Below the pieces are notes generated by a model. The model saw nothing but the letters and a program-made list of their open reading frames with translations, was not told the DNA's origin and searched no databases. From Clostridia bacterium (GTDB lineage Bacteria; Bacillota; Clostridia; Christensenellales; DTU072): a stretch of 64,000 bases of DNA. Positions within the stretch are counted from its first letter, which is position 1. Each line of letters opens with the position of its first letter. Shown here one piece after another: positions 25,984 through 35,205 of the stretch. The position numbers and the translations under genes are program-made. Location: the NCBI GenBank assembly GCA_017504305.1, contig JAFVRJ010000021.1, positions 20,413-84,412 on the forward strand, given 5' to 3'.

Positions 25984-26751
25984 CTATTGAAGATACTTGG
26001 GAACAATGTTGAGTATTTTGTTAATGTTTTCGAGCATTAACATATGTCCTCTGGTGTCGAGGAGTCCGCTCGATACGCATGCCATAGAGTCGAGTTCGCC
26101 GTCGATTAAGCCTTTAGCGACTTCGATGGTGTTAAAGGTCATAAACGCTCTACCACCGGGAAGCTTTTCTCTAACAACCGTGAGCTTGCCGTCTTTCTTA
26201 ACCAAAGTAGCGTAACAAACGTCCTTTATGCCAAGGACTATGTTACCATCCAAAACTCGTTCCATTGCATAACGAGCAATAGGATCGTTGTTGCCTACTT
26301 CCGCTATTCCCGCTGCCATCGCGTAGAACGATAACTTGGTGCATAGGTTCCTTTCCTCGTCGTTTTGGAACTCCTTTGCGCGCATTATCGCCGCCATACG
26401 GTCGGTAAGCACGGTGAAGGGGCTGTCTTTTTTACCCATAAAGTTTAAGGTCTTAATTAGGCCCTTAACCGGTAACGGCATCGCGGTGCCGTCTACTACT
26501 TTGTTGAACTTGTCGGCGTTATTACAATAGAGGTTGACGTCTACCTTTCTGCCATCGTAAGGAATAACGGTTACTTTGCCGTCTTTAAAAATTACGAGGC
26601 CGTCCGGTCCGCCCTTAACGTTAAAACGAACTGTTATGTTTTGTTTACGTGCTACCTCTGCGGCTTCCAAATCAAACTCTACGAATTTTTCGAGAGTACC
26701 TATCGCCGCATAAAAGTTTACAAACGCTAACGTCTTGCTATCTATAGCCAT
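25984..26751 (-). CDS. Protein with SCP2 sterol-binding-like domain, function unknown
   Basis: The middle segment, ITVRFNVKGGPDGLVIFKDG then V-T-V-I-P-Y-D-G-R-K-V-D-V, resembles the SCP2 sterol carrier fold that binds lipids; the second half repeats a similar layout near residues 165-235. I chose ATG 26751, which has AAGGAG six bases upstream, over a longer frame to 26775. The protein has 255 residues, no signal peptide and no membrane segment. It begins the operon with the aminotransferase eight bases downstream. Whether it binds lipids is inference from weak similarity. Confidence 0.5.
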   Translation of the reverse strand: MAIDSKTLAFVNFYAAIGTLEKFVEFDLEAAEVARKQNITVRFNVKGGPDGLVIFKDGKVTVIPYDGRKVDVNLYCNNADKFNKVVDGTAMPLPVKGLIKTLNFMGKKDSPFTVLTDRMAAIMRAKEFQNDEERNLCTKLSFYAMAAGIAEVGNNDPIARYAMERVLDGNIVLGIKDVCYATLVKKDGKLTVVREKLPGGRAFMTFNTIEVAKGLIDGELDSMACVSSGLLDTRGHMLMLENINKILNIVPKYLQ

Positions 26752-26874
26752 AAAAGTCTCCTTTTGAGGAGGCACAGCGAGATTGAATTTTGAGCTTGAA
26801 AATATATCACGTGCCGCCTAAACGGCTTAAACCTTGCGTGCTTCCTTAAGTAAGAAGGAATTAGCCCCTTGGGA

Positions 26875-29800
26875 CTACTTCCTTCTCTTGCCGTAGAAGT
26901 ATACGGCCTTGGTATTGCCAACTCTTTCTTCCGGACGAGCGGGGTTGGAGGGAGGCGGTGCGTTACCTTTAGGTATACGCGTAATGCCCTTACGTACGAG
27001 TGCGTTCTTGTGGTCGCGGTTGTATGCGCGTAAGAACTTGCGTCTTCTGAGCGCTACAAGGAGCATAATTACAACGAATACTACGAACATACCAACTACC
27101 GAGAAGGTAATGTAGGTAAGTAAGGTTGCATCGATTTCAATACCGCCTATCGAGCCGTAAACCTTTTCGTCCTCCTCTCTAACTACTACGTTTGCGGTGG
27201 TTGCAAGTACGTAAGTTTCGACGGAGGTGGTGGAGAAGTATACGCTCTTACCGTCTCTTGCACGCATTACGTTTTTAACGGGAGCAAGAGTGCCGTCTGC
27301 CGACAAACGATATACTGCAAAGTATACGTAATCGGTGTAGTCGATTTCACCTTCGGTAGGGATAGGTAAGGTTACGACGATTTCTCCGGTGTCGTATTGA
27401 GAGCCGTATCCGGTGAAAGATAGTTTGTTGATGGAAATTATCTTACGCGGTTTGCCGGGGCTTACCGTTTCGTATAAAGTCTTTTGTGCTTGGCTAAATA
27501 ACTCGGTGGATTCTGCGTAATTCAATACTTCGAGTTTTAAGCCGGTGGTTTCACCTACGAGGTGATCGCCGTCAACCGAAATACCGGTGTCTTCGTCTTG
27601 GAGGAGGTAGACTTCACAAATTCTCTTGAGCTCGAGGAGCTTGTTGAGAAGGTTGGATTTGAATACCGCCTTTTGGTCGGTTGAGAGCGATTGATATGCG
27701 TTGTATAAACGGATAACGTCTTGATAATCGCTTTCTTCAACGATGTTGGTAGCAGGAAGCGCGATAACTTTCTTTTGTAAATCGCGTACAACCGTCATCA
27801 ACGCGTTGAGTTCGCTATATTCTGCAACGAGCTTGTTGTAGTAGCTTCCGTAAATGCCCTCTCTGATCTTATCTTGTTGCCACTTGGGATATACGATAAG
27901 TACGTCTTCCGAAATGAAGTAGCTCAAGTATTTTTCCATTACCGGATAGTCGCTTACGAGGTTAAAGGTGATTTGCTCGTTAACGTCTTCGAGGTAACCT
28001 TGATAGTCGTCGATTTCCTTTGCAAGGGTTGCAAGTCTATCTCTCAATCTGCCGATTGTGGTAGCAAAGTATTGGCTACGAGAATCGGTAAGGGTTGCTT
28101 TAGCGTTTAGATAGTCACGTTCGAAATCATTAAGAAGTTTTTCGTGATCGTCGCAAAGTTCGATGGTGTTTACTGTGAGCGGGAATACCGTCATGTAGAA
28201 GGTAAGTTCCGCCTTGTTACCGGCAAGGTCCTCTACTACGATATGTACGTAACCGCCGTTACTGTTATCAACAGAGTTGGTTGCGATAATCGCGCCGTCG
28301 GAAAGCGGGAAGTTGTTATACTTCGCTTCCTTAAGGTTTGCTTCGGTGAAGTGTATAACTTGATCGATGTAGTAGCTGTAAGGATTCTTGGGATCGTCTA
28401 CGTTGTTATGGATGATACCTGCATCGATTACAGGAGCTACGTTGTCGATCTTAACCGCGAACTTGTTCTCGTAAGACAAGCCTGCTTCGCTGGTTGCCGT
28501 TACTACTAAAGTAGTAATTTGAGTTGCGCGGATTGCACTGGTGCCATTCCAAACGGTGCCGGTCGAGGGGTTTTCTTCAAAGTAATAAGTGTAAGTAACC
28601 TTGGATGCGTTCTTTGCAGCGTTCTTGCGCGAAATCAATACTTCATCGGCATTGGTCCAAGTTCCGCTTGAAATATTACCCTTGGATACCGATACTTCAC
28701 CTGCCGCCGCATAAGCTTCGCCGATTAAGTCGAAGGTCGGTACAACCTTGTCGATATTGAGGGTTATTTTCTGGGTTTCCGTCTTAAGGTTTGCGCTCGA
28801 TACGGCACGGATGGTAATGGTAAGCGTACCGTTACCTGCAAAGTCGATAACGTTATCGGTAGAGAAGGAGTTTCCTGCAAACTTCTCGAAGTTAAAGTCG
28901 CCGCCCTCTACTCTGTAAGTATACTCAACGCCACCGGGATTTTCTACTTTAGGAGATACCTCTATTACGATGGCTTCAGAATACCATGCGGAGGGATCAA
29001 GCATAAATTGACCTTTGTTTGCAGTGCTATAGGTAAGGTCAAATTTAGGCGCCTCTTGGTCAATACGTATAATTACCGCTTTGGTTACTACGTATTCACT
29101 ACCGGCAAGGTTGGTAATCTTGAATCTTACCGTTTGCTTCATGTTGCACTTTACGTGCAATAAATCTTCGCTATCCTCCGCCGAGAAGGTAATGGTGGGA
29201 TACTCTGTGCTGGACGGAATTGCGCTTCCGTTCTTATGAGCGTTGAGCCATTGGCCGTCGTCAAGAGAGTACCATAGGTAGTAATCAGTTAATGAAGTGA
29301 CTTTAAATTGAATCTTTGCAAATGCCGCCCAGTTGGTTTCCAAAACGTTAGTGATGGCACCGGGGTTACCGCCGGAAGTGATTTCTGCAGTGGGCGCATT
29401 TTTAGGATCTTCTACGTTAAAGGTTATAGTATATACTCTGCTACTTGCGCCCAAGCTGTTGATAGCTTTCATTACGTAGGTGCCACCGCCACCATTAAGG
29501 ACTACTTCATTGGTTAATTGAGTCCAAGAGATATTGCTGTCATCTGTCGTGTCGGTATATGCGGCATAGTAATAAGTGATGGGTGCCTTGTTAATAAAGA
29601 AATCAGAGGGAGTTTCATCGGATACGTATCCTTGCGGAACGTAACTGATGCTTTGATTGCTGTAGTAGTTATAAGCGGTTCCGGTTCCTACCGACTCACC
29701 TATTACGTGCTTGATGCCGTATAACGGGCTGGGGGTAGAAGTATCCATCTTGATTGCTTGCGGTTTAACGGGGCTTGCGTGGCCTGCTGCGTTAAGAGCG

Positions 29801-32709
29801 CGGAAGTATATGGTGCCGTTGAAGCTTGCGAAAGCGCTTTCGTCGTTAAGCGTATCGCTTGATCTTTCGGCCTCGTTATAATACTTCTTAATACTATCGA
29901 CGTTACCATCCAAAACAAAGCCTATGGAGTTTTCGGTAATAGCTCCTTCAATATCACGCCACTCACCGTTTAGCGACAAGCGATATTGATATTTTTTGAT
30001 GGTTACGGTTTCTTCTAATCCGGATTGATTAAGATTCAAGGTAAAGGACGGTGCGGTGCCAACCCACTCGTCTGCATTGCCTGCACCACCTTGATAATAA
30101 ACGATTATTTCGAAGTCGCGTACGTCATAAGAAACGTCTATGTACTTAACTGCCGAACGGCTAACTGCGCCGGAAGTATCTTGTGCTTTGCTTTCAAGAT
30201 AGAAAGCGTACTTCAAAGCACCTGCTTTGTTGCCGTCTTCGGGAAGCTTGATAAGAAGCTCTTCAGCGTCGTCAACGCGGGTGTACGCGCTATCGTTAAG
30301 GTTAGGAGCGTCGCCGGTGAAAATAGCATAATAGAAAACAAAGTGACCTTGGTGATTGCTCATAAATTGAACACGCAAATTGTTAGCAATCATTAAGTCT
30401 TCGTCTGCGACGTTAACTTCTTCGATATAGTTGCCGTTTTTATCCTCGGTGTTAGCGATTATACTCGTAAATTCGATATCGGTGCTATCGATGTTTACGG
30501 GAACTACGAAGTCTGCATAGATGCCCGATCCGCTTACAAGACGGAATACGTATTCACCGCTGACGTCAACTTTAGTTGAATATGCACCGTTAGTGAGGGA
30601 CATCGGGGTGAGCGAGGGGTTGCCTGCGATAACGGGATAACAGCTGATGCCACTAATGAGAGCATCGGGTATGAGCTTAATGATTACTTCGCCTGCCGAC
30701 CAATCACCGGGGTTGATTTCGATATTATTGCCGATAGTGGTAACGACCTTTGCGGTAGGAGTTGTAAGGTCGAGCTTAAGTTGCGGAGTGCGGAGAGGAA
30801 TATCGTTTTCATCCTCGTCCTTAATTTTGTTGCCCTCTGCATCGGTAAAATACTCGACTTTGTTACCCGCCTTATCTACTACGTAGAATACATAGCGTTG
30901 ACCGTTGAGGTTGCGATTGATATCAACTGCAAAAGTGCCGTAACCATCCTTTTCTTCAACCAAAGTTTGGGGAAGAACTTCATCGGTAGTAGTATCGCCG
31001 ATAATAAAGCCGTGGATGGCGTACTCATCTTCGATGCCCAAAATAATCGGTAAAGTAAAGTTTACGGTAACGGGCTCCTTAATCCAACCTGCGCCGTTCT
31101 CGTAGTAGTCTTGGATTTCCATACTGGTAGCGAAATCGGAGTCGAGGATGGTGAAGGTAAATGCGTATTCACTTTCGTAGCCGGAAAGAGATTGTATCTT
31201 AAAGTAATAAGTGGTATCGATTAAAGTTGCGGTGGTATTAGCAACCTCGACAAGGTGGTTGTCGTTGGTAACTGTAATCTCTTCGTACTCACCGCCTTCT
31301 ACTTTGTAGAAGTAACTTACGGTGTTACCTATCTTTTGTGATGCTTCGTTAACGTTAGTAACGTTAAACGTTAAAGAATTGGAGGCGTAGCCTACTCTGG
31401 AGCCGGAAGTAACCGTTGCGCCCTTGGTAAGAACGTTTACGGAGTTAGCATCGGTAGCCTTGACGGAAATTTGCGGTCTGACGTAGTCGATATAAGCAGT
31501 AACGTTATAGCTATACTCTTTGCCGGAGTTGCTGATAGCGTGGAAGGTGATGCTCGACATACCTGCATATTCAACGGTATAGGTGAGCTTATCGCCTTTG
31601 CGCGATACCAAGCCGTTTTTGGTTTGGTAGTTGCCGTCTGCGTCTTGATAAGTTACGGAGTAGTTGTATTCCGCACCGGAAATAACCGAAGTGGTATCAA
31701 GGGTGTATTCGATTGCGTTGCATGCCCAAGTTTCGTTGTAATAATCGATAGGAGTGCCTTCAAACAACGTGGTTGCCTTTAACTCAAATTTAGGAGCAAC
31801 GTTATCGTAGTAAATGTTGTGAGTGTTGGACGAATCGTAAAAATATTTGGTGTCCTTATCGGTTTTACTCGTAGAGTAAATTTTGATTTCGCCTTCATAG
31901 TCGTCGAGGCCTTCGGTAACGACGGCAACGCCCTCGTATACTGCTATATCCGAACCCTCAACGGCGATGTTTTCTACCTTAAACGCTACGGGAGCGTTTT
32001 CGCCAAGTTGATAGTAGAAGTTAGTATTATCAACGTTGGTAGTGCTTGTTCTTACGCGGATGGTAATATCGCTCGATACCCAAACTTTGGATGCGTTGTT
32101 AAGATTGTACTCCTCGCTTACGCCACCGGCAGCGGTATAGGTTGCGGTGAGCGAGCTGATTTTGTACTTATTAGCATCGGAGTTTACGTCGATACCAACT
32201 TCCACTCTTTGATCAACGTCGTCGTAGTCGCCTATTTCCAAATTGGCGGCACCTGCACGGAAGAACATAAACTTGTGATAGAATCCTTCAACGGCAAGCG
32301 ACGGAACGAAATCGGCAAGATAAATGGTCGCTAATCCTTGCGATGCAACGTAACCGGTGTGTGCGGTATCGTTAATAGACTCCAGTCTATTCCAATCCTC
32401 AACGGTGTTAACGTCGTCGATATCGGACGTGCCGTACCAGAAACCCTTGTTAACGGCATCGCTGACGTCATCGAAAGTAAGCTTGAATACAGGGAAGTTT
32501 TCACCCGTAATGCTTACGTACGAACCCGATTGGAAGGAGCCGGTATCTACCTTAAATGCATAAGGACTTACGGCATCACCCTCAGCGTGTGCGCGCGTAG
32601 TAAAAGAGAACGCCTGCGTAAGTGCGAACGCGAACGCAAACATCATCAAGATTACCGTTAGGGTGACTTTAATTAACGTGTGCTTTTTAGAGTAAATGGT
32701 CTTTTCCAT
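26875..32709 (-). CDS. Giant surface protein with Ig-like repeats and C-terminal membrane anchor
   Basis: 1944 residues. An N-terminal signal peptide ends at A-H-A near residue 42. A long extracellular part holds about ten repeated beta-sandwich modules of ~100-150 residues, each joined by a linker of the form D-x-x-x-P: IDYVRP, LDLTTP, MDTSTP, RIDQEAP, IDKVVP, IDNVAP. This is typical of bacterial Ig-like (Y_Y_Y/OmpL47-like) arrays. Near 1515-1705 comes a helical, coiled-coil-like block (LNDFERDYLNAKATL). A single membrane helix lies near 1862-1887 and a 57-residue basic cytoplasmic tail follows. There is no LPxTG sorting motif. The role is probably adhesion or surface scaffolding, by inference. 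GAGAGG precedes the ATG. Confidence 0.8.
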   Translation of the reverse strand: MEKTIYSKKHTLIKVTLTVILMMFAFAFALTQAFSFTTRAHAEGDAVSPYAFKVDTGSFQSGSYVSITGENFPVFKLTFDDVSDAVNKGFWYGTSDIDDVNTVEDWNRLESINDTAHTGYVASQGLATIYLADFVPSLAVEGFYHKFMFFRAGAANLEIGDYDDVDQRVEVGIDVNSDANKYKISSLTATYTAAGGVSEEYNLNNASKVWVSSDITIRVRTSTTNVDNTNFYYQLGENAPVAFKVENIAVEGSDIAVYEGVAVVTEGLDDYEGEIKIYSTSKTDKDTKYFYDSSNTHNIYYDNVAPKFELKATTLFEGTPIDYYNETWACNAIEYTLDTTSVISGAEYNYSVTYQDADGNYQTKNGLVSRKGDKLTYTVEYAGMSSITFHAISNSGKEYSYNVTAYIDYVRPQISVKATDANSVNVLTKGATVTSGSRVGYASNSLTFNVTNVNEASQKIGNTVSYFYKVEGGEYEEITVTNDNHLVEVANTTATLIDTTYYFKIQSLSGYESEYAFTFTILDSDFATSMEIQDYYENGAGWIKEPVTVNFTLPIILGIEDEYAIHGFIIGDTTTDEVLPQTLVEEKDGYGTFAVDINRNLNGQRYVFYVVDKAGNKVEYFTDAEGNKIKDEDENDIPLRTPQLKLDLTTPTAKVVTTIGNNIEINPGDWSAGEVIIKLIPDALISGISCYPVIAGNPSLTPMSLTNGAYSTKVDVSGEYVFRLVSGSGIYADFVVPVNIDSTDIEFTSIIANTEDKNGNYIEEVNVADEDLMIANNLRVQFMSNHQGHFVFYYAIFTGDAPNLNDSAYTRVDDAEELLIKLPEDGNKAGALKYAFYLESKAQDTSGAVSRSAVKYIDVSYDVRDFEIIVYYQGGAGNADEWVGTAPSFTLNLNQSGLEETVTIKKYQYRLSLNGEWRDIEGAITENSIGFVLDGNVDSIKKYYNEAERSSDTLNDESAFASFNGTIYFRALNAAGHASPVKPQAIKMDTSTPSPLYGIKHVIGESVGTGTAYNYYSNQSISYVPQGYVSDETPSDFFINKAPITYYYAAYTDTTDDSNISWTQLTNEVVLNGGGGTYVMKAINSLGASSRVYTITFNVEDPKNAPTAEITSGGNPGAITNVLETNWAAFAKIQFKVTSLTDYYLWYSLDDGQWLNAHKNGSAIPSSTEYPTITFSAEDSEDLLHVKCNMKQTVRFKITNLAGSEYVVTKAVIIRIDQEAPKFDLTYSTANKGQFMLDPSAWYSEAIVIEVSPKVENPGGVEYTYRVEGGDFNFEKFAGNSFSTDNVIDFAGNGTLTITIRAVSSANLKTETQKITLNIDKVVPTFDLIGEAYAAAGEVSVSKGNISSGTWTNADEVLISRKNAAKNASKVTYTYYFEENPSTGTVWNGTSAIRATQITTLVVTATSEAGLSYENKFAVKIDNVAPVIDAGIIHNNVDDPKNPYSYYIDQVIHFTEANLKEAKYNNFPLSDGAIIATNSVDNSNGGYVHIVVEDLAGNKAELTFYMTVFPLTVNTIELCDDHEKLLNDFERDYLNAKATLTDSRSQYFATTIGRLRDRLATLAKEIDDYQGYLEDVNEQITFNLVSDYPVMEKYLSYFISEDVLIVYPKWQQDKIREGIYGSYYNKLVAEYSELNALMTVVRDLQKKVIALPATNIVEESDYQDVIRLYNAYQSLSTDQKAVFKSNLLNKLLELKRICEVYLLQDEDTGISVDGDHLVGETTGLKLEVLNYAESTELFSQAQKTLYETVSPGKPRKIISINKLSFTGYGSQYDTGEIVVTLPIPTEGEIDYTDYVYFAVYRLSADGTLAPVKNVMRARDGKSVYFSTTSVETYVLATTANVVVREEDEKVYGSIGGIEIDATLLTYITFSVVGMFVVFVVIMLLVALRRRKFLRAYNRDHKNALVRKGITRIPKGNAPPPSNPARPEERVGNTKAVYFYGKRRK

Positions 32710-32742
32710 CGTAACCTCTCATGTTTAGCAGTATACGCACCG

Positions 32743-32785
32743 ATGATAGCATATTATTTAATATATTCGCAAGCGCGCGCGTAAA
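32743..32785 (-). promoter_or_regulatory. Probable promoter region of giant surface protein (boxes ambiguous)
   Basis: On the minus strand two pairings are possible: TTTACG (32780-32785) with TATTAA (32758-32763) and a GCGCGCGC-containing spacer of 16, or TTGCGA (32767-32772) with TATCAT (32743-32748) and a spacer of 18. The first agrees with the GCGCGC layout at the other giant genes. Confidence 0.4.
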
Positions 32786-32902
32786 ATTTTACTTTAATAA
32801 TACCCGCACGGCCACGCGCGCGACACTCGTTGCCCACACGAGCGCTTGCACGCTCGAACTTGCGTACGCGCGCATAAGGTACTCTCACACGTGCAAAAAC
32901 AA

Positions 32903-32932
32903 TAAAAAAAGCGCGTTGCAGTGCAACGCGCT
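32903..32932 (-). terminator. Intrinsic terminator of zinc-ribbon gene
   Basis: On the minus strand a GC-rich stem with arm AGCGCGTTGCA is followed directly by a run of seven T residues. Confidence 0.9.
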
Positions 32933-32951
32933 AACAATTATTAAGTTGTAA

Positions 32952-33425
32952 TTAGAAGTCTTCGGGGTCCTCTTCTTCATCGTCTTCATCGGGATCATAG
33001 TCGTCGACCGATACCGTTTCAAAGTCGTCTTCAAAGTAATCTTGAGACTCCTCTTCCTCGTCAAAGTCTTCTTCGAACTCCTCGTCCTCCAACGCGCCAA
33101 GACTTGCAATTTCGCCATCGTCAAGCATGTCGTCGATAAACATATCGTCGTCACCTACGGTTTCTTCTGCTTCGTCTTCCCAGAAATCATCGTGCAAGCT
33201 CTTTTCTTTTTCCGCTTCCATTTCCGCTTGACATTGCTCGCAGTACTTTTCGCCTTCGTTTAGGTAATTGGTCCGACAACGGGGACAAAGACCTTCTTCC
33301 TCGTCTTCTTCGTCGTTTTCAACAATTAGGTGGCCCTTTAGCTCTTGTTCGCATAAAGCACAATATTCCTTTTCGATCGGAATATAATTAAGTTCGCAAC
33401 GCGGACATTTTTTATATTTTGCCAT
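32952..33425 (-). CDS. Acidic protein with two zinc ribbons
   Basis: 157 residues. Two treble-clef-like zinc ribbons lie near residues 8-27 (C-P-R-C and C-A-L-C) and 47-66 (C-P-R-C and C-E-Q-C). The remaining half is extremely rich in Asp and Glu. There is no signal peptide, so it is cytoplasmic. No enzymatic motif is visible; zinc ribbons plus an acidic tail fit a protein- or nucleic-acid-binding adaptor, which is inference. AAGGAG precedes the ATG and it is a single-gene unit with its own promoter and terminator. Confidence 0.7.
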   Translation of the reverse strand: MAKYKKCPRCELNYIPIEKEYCALCEQELKGHLIVENDEEDEEEGLCPRCRTNYLNEGEKYCEQCQAEMEAEKEKSLHDDFWEDEAEETVGDDDMFIDDMLDDGEIASLGALEDEEFEEDFDEEEESQDYFEDDFETVSVDDYDPDEDDEEEDPEDF

Positions 33426-33472
33426 TGATTAACTCCTTGTGCCCTATCGGGCTCGTTTGTTAAGACGGCTAT

Positions 33473-33501
33473 ATTATATTGACTAACGGTCCGTTTGTAA
33501 A
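33473..33501 (-). promoter_or_regulatory. Promoter of zinc-ribbon gene with palindrome in spacer
   Basis: Minus-strand TTTACA (33496-33501) and TATAAT (33473-33478) are 17 bases apart. The spacer contains a perfect 11-bp palindrome AACGGTCCGTT (33485-33495), next to the -35 box. Confidence 0.75.
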
Positions 33502-33654
33502 CCCCTTTTTTAAAAAATTTTTATTTTTTGCTTTTTACTTATGAGTATGGTGCAAAATTGCGAGATAGATATCTCGGTGCTTTTGCCACATTTTAGCATA
33601 CCTTTTTTATGGTTTTGGCATACCAAATATGGAGTTATTGGCAATTATAAGTAA
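33502..33654. other. Non-coding region, A/T-rich with small hairpins
   Basis: About 150 bases between the promoter of the zinc-ribbon gene and the terminator of the next gene. It holds a stem GAGATA/TATCTC near 33561-33574 inside an outer GCAAAA/TTTTGC pair, and TTTGG/CCAAA near 33614-33627. A 37-codon frame from 33541 on the plus strand has no ribosome site and is not called. Confidence 0.35.
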
Positions 33655-33681
33655 TAAAAAAGCCACCCTTTCGGATGGCCT
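33655..33681 (-). terminator. Intrinsic terminator of beta-propeller-like lipoprotein gene
   Basis: On the minus strand GCCATCC-GAAA-GGGTGGC forms a stem with one G-T pair and a GNRA loop, followed by six T residues. Confidence 0.88.
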
Positions 33682-33698
33682 TTCAGTTGGATTATAGA

Positions 33699-35129
33699 TT
33701 ATTTTTCTTCGGTTGTAGTACCTGCTTTGAGCATTGCATAGTTGTCTTCTGCGTTGAATTTGCCAAGTTGAGAAGCTATCATGCTGTTAGCGCTACGATC
33801 GATAACTGCGTTAAGATCGAGGTAGTAAACGTTGTTAAGAACGTCGGAATTGAAGAAGTAGATTACACTGCCTACCTTATCAATACTCAACCACTCGGAG
33901 TGATACTTTCCGTTGAATACAGTCTTTGCACTGCTGATAGCAACGTCGTATCCGCCTGCTACCGCGCTCAATACGTTGATCTTATAAGTTACGTTAGATG
34001 CGATATAATAAACGCTTACAACGCCGTTTGCGACCTCAACGTCAAGTAAAGTTGCGGAAGATGCCTTAATAACTTCTTCGCGTACCCAAGTACCGTTCTC
34101 GTTCCATACGTAGTCGATGGAGTCGGAATCGGTTGCAAGAGCGTGTTGGCCGTCGAAGAACTTATATGCGGTATAGTTGCGACCGGCAGTCATTCTGACT
34201 TCCTTTGCCTCGTCAAATGCTAAAGAGGAGTTAAGGGTGATAAAGTAATCGCCTTTAGAGGTGGTGTTGGAACCACTATCGCTCTTGGTGTAGAGAAGCA
34301 TTATATCGTTACCGGTAAACACGATATCGAGAATAGCGAGGGTGTAGCCTGCTTGGTGAGCAAGGTTTTCTGCTTTGTAAGAATAACGACCGTCTATAAC
34401 CTTTTTGTTTTCGCCGTTGTATGCCCAAATTTCATTATGGGTTTCATTTTTGTTTTCCGCTGCTTTGGTGTAGAATACTACGTTTTGAAGAGCGTTTGCG
34501 TTATCGGCATAGTTAGCATAGGTTACTGCAGTAACTTCTTCAGCGATAACGGTGTCCTTAAACTTTTTGTTGGTAAGGTCGATTGCGTGCAAGCTCTTTT
34601 CAGCATCGAGATAAACGAGCTTGTCGCCTGCCACACGATAAGTGGTGGTGTAATCTTCAAACTCTGCGATAACTTGCGTGCCGGTGCCGTCGAGCTTGGT
34701 GCGCATAATCCACATCTCGGAGGTCTTTGCAGAACCGGTGTTGTCCTTATCAACCGAGGGAGAGGTGTAATAAATGTAATCGCCTACTACTACAAGGCCG
34801 GATTTTGCATTGGTGTTGTATACGTTCTTGGGAACGATGGTGGTAAGGGTGTCGCGGTTGGGGAGTCCGTTTACGAGTTCAACTCTCATAACTGCGCCTT
34901 TAACTGCTTCGCCAAATGCATTAACGCCGTCGATACCTGCATAACCGTTGATAAAGTAGAGATACTTACCTACTTTAACAGCTAAACCGCCGTTAGAAGT
35001 AACGGTCTTATCGCTCAAATCGGTCGAAACTGCATCTTGCTTGTAGTTTTCGTTACAAGCAACAAGAGCTACCATCATTACTGCGCACATTATTACGCAG
35101 ACTATAGTCGTTAGTAATTTTTTCTTCAT
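33699..35129 (-). CDS. Predicted lipoprotein with DUF5050/beta-propeller-like repeats
   Basis: The ATG at 35129 has GGAG five bases upstream; a longer TTG start was rejected. The leader MKKKLLTTIVCVIM runs to a lipobox L-V-A-C with Cys25, so the 476-residue protein is surface-anchored. The rest shows repeated short strands of the form G-D-Y-I-Y-Y-T, V-G-K-Y-L-Y-F-I-N-G and MWIMRTKLDGTGTQVI, typical of DUF5050-like propeller domains. No enzyme motif is seen. It has its own promoter (35161-35189) and terminator. Confidence 0.72.
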   Translation of the reverse strand: MKKKLLTTIVCVIMCAVMMVALVACNENYKQDAVSTDLSDKTVTSNGGLAVKVGKYLYFINGYAGIDGVNAFGEAVKGAVMRVELVNGLPNRDTLTTIVPKNVYNTNAKSGLVVVGDYIYYTSPSVDKDNTGSAKTSEMWIMRTKLDGTGTQVIAEFEDYTTTYRVAGDKLVYLDAEKSLHAIDLTNKKFKDTVIAEEVTAVTYANYADNANALQNVVFYTKAAENKNETHNEIWAYNGENKKVIDGRYSYKAENLAHQAGYTLAILDIVFTGNDIMLLYTKSDSGSNTTSKGDYFITLNSSLAFDEAKEVRMTAGRNYTAYKFFDGQHALATDSDSIDYVWNENGTWVREEVIKASSATLLDVEVANGVVSVYYIASNVTYKINVLSAVAGGYDVAISSAKTVFNGKYHSEWLSIDKVGSVIYFFNSDVLNNVYYLDLNAVIDRSANSMIASQLGKFNAEDNYAMLKAGTTTEEK

Positions 35130-35160
35130 ATTTACTCCGAACAAGTTTTATATCTTGTTA

Positions 35161-35189
35161 ATTATATATTATATAAAGCCGTTTTGCAA
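35161..35189 (-). promoter_or_regulatory. Promoter of beta-propeller-like lipoprotein gene
   Basis: Minus-strand TTGCAA (35184-35189) and TATAAT (35161-35166) are 17 bases apart, 32 bases before the chosen ATG. Confidence 0.75.
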
Positions 35190-35205
35190 CAGTTTTTTAT
35201 TGGAA

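Noticed and set aside
26752..26874. Terminator after the 1944-residue gene
   Set aside because: Only weak stems (TTCCTT/AAGGAA, GCCG/CGGC) without T runs were found, so no terminator is claimed.
26909..32334. Many open frames on the plus strand opposite the 1944-residue gene (for example near 31819-32334)
   Set aside because: No ribosome sites, low-complexity hydrophobic or Val/Cys-rich translations, and the minus frame has full domain structure; they are shadows.
33541..33654. 37-codon plus-strand frame between two minus-strand units
   Set aside because: No ribosome site or promoter and the composition fits A/T-rich spacer DNA.
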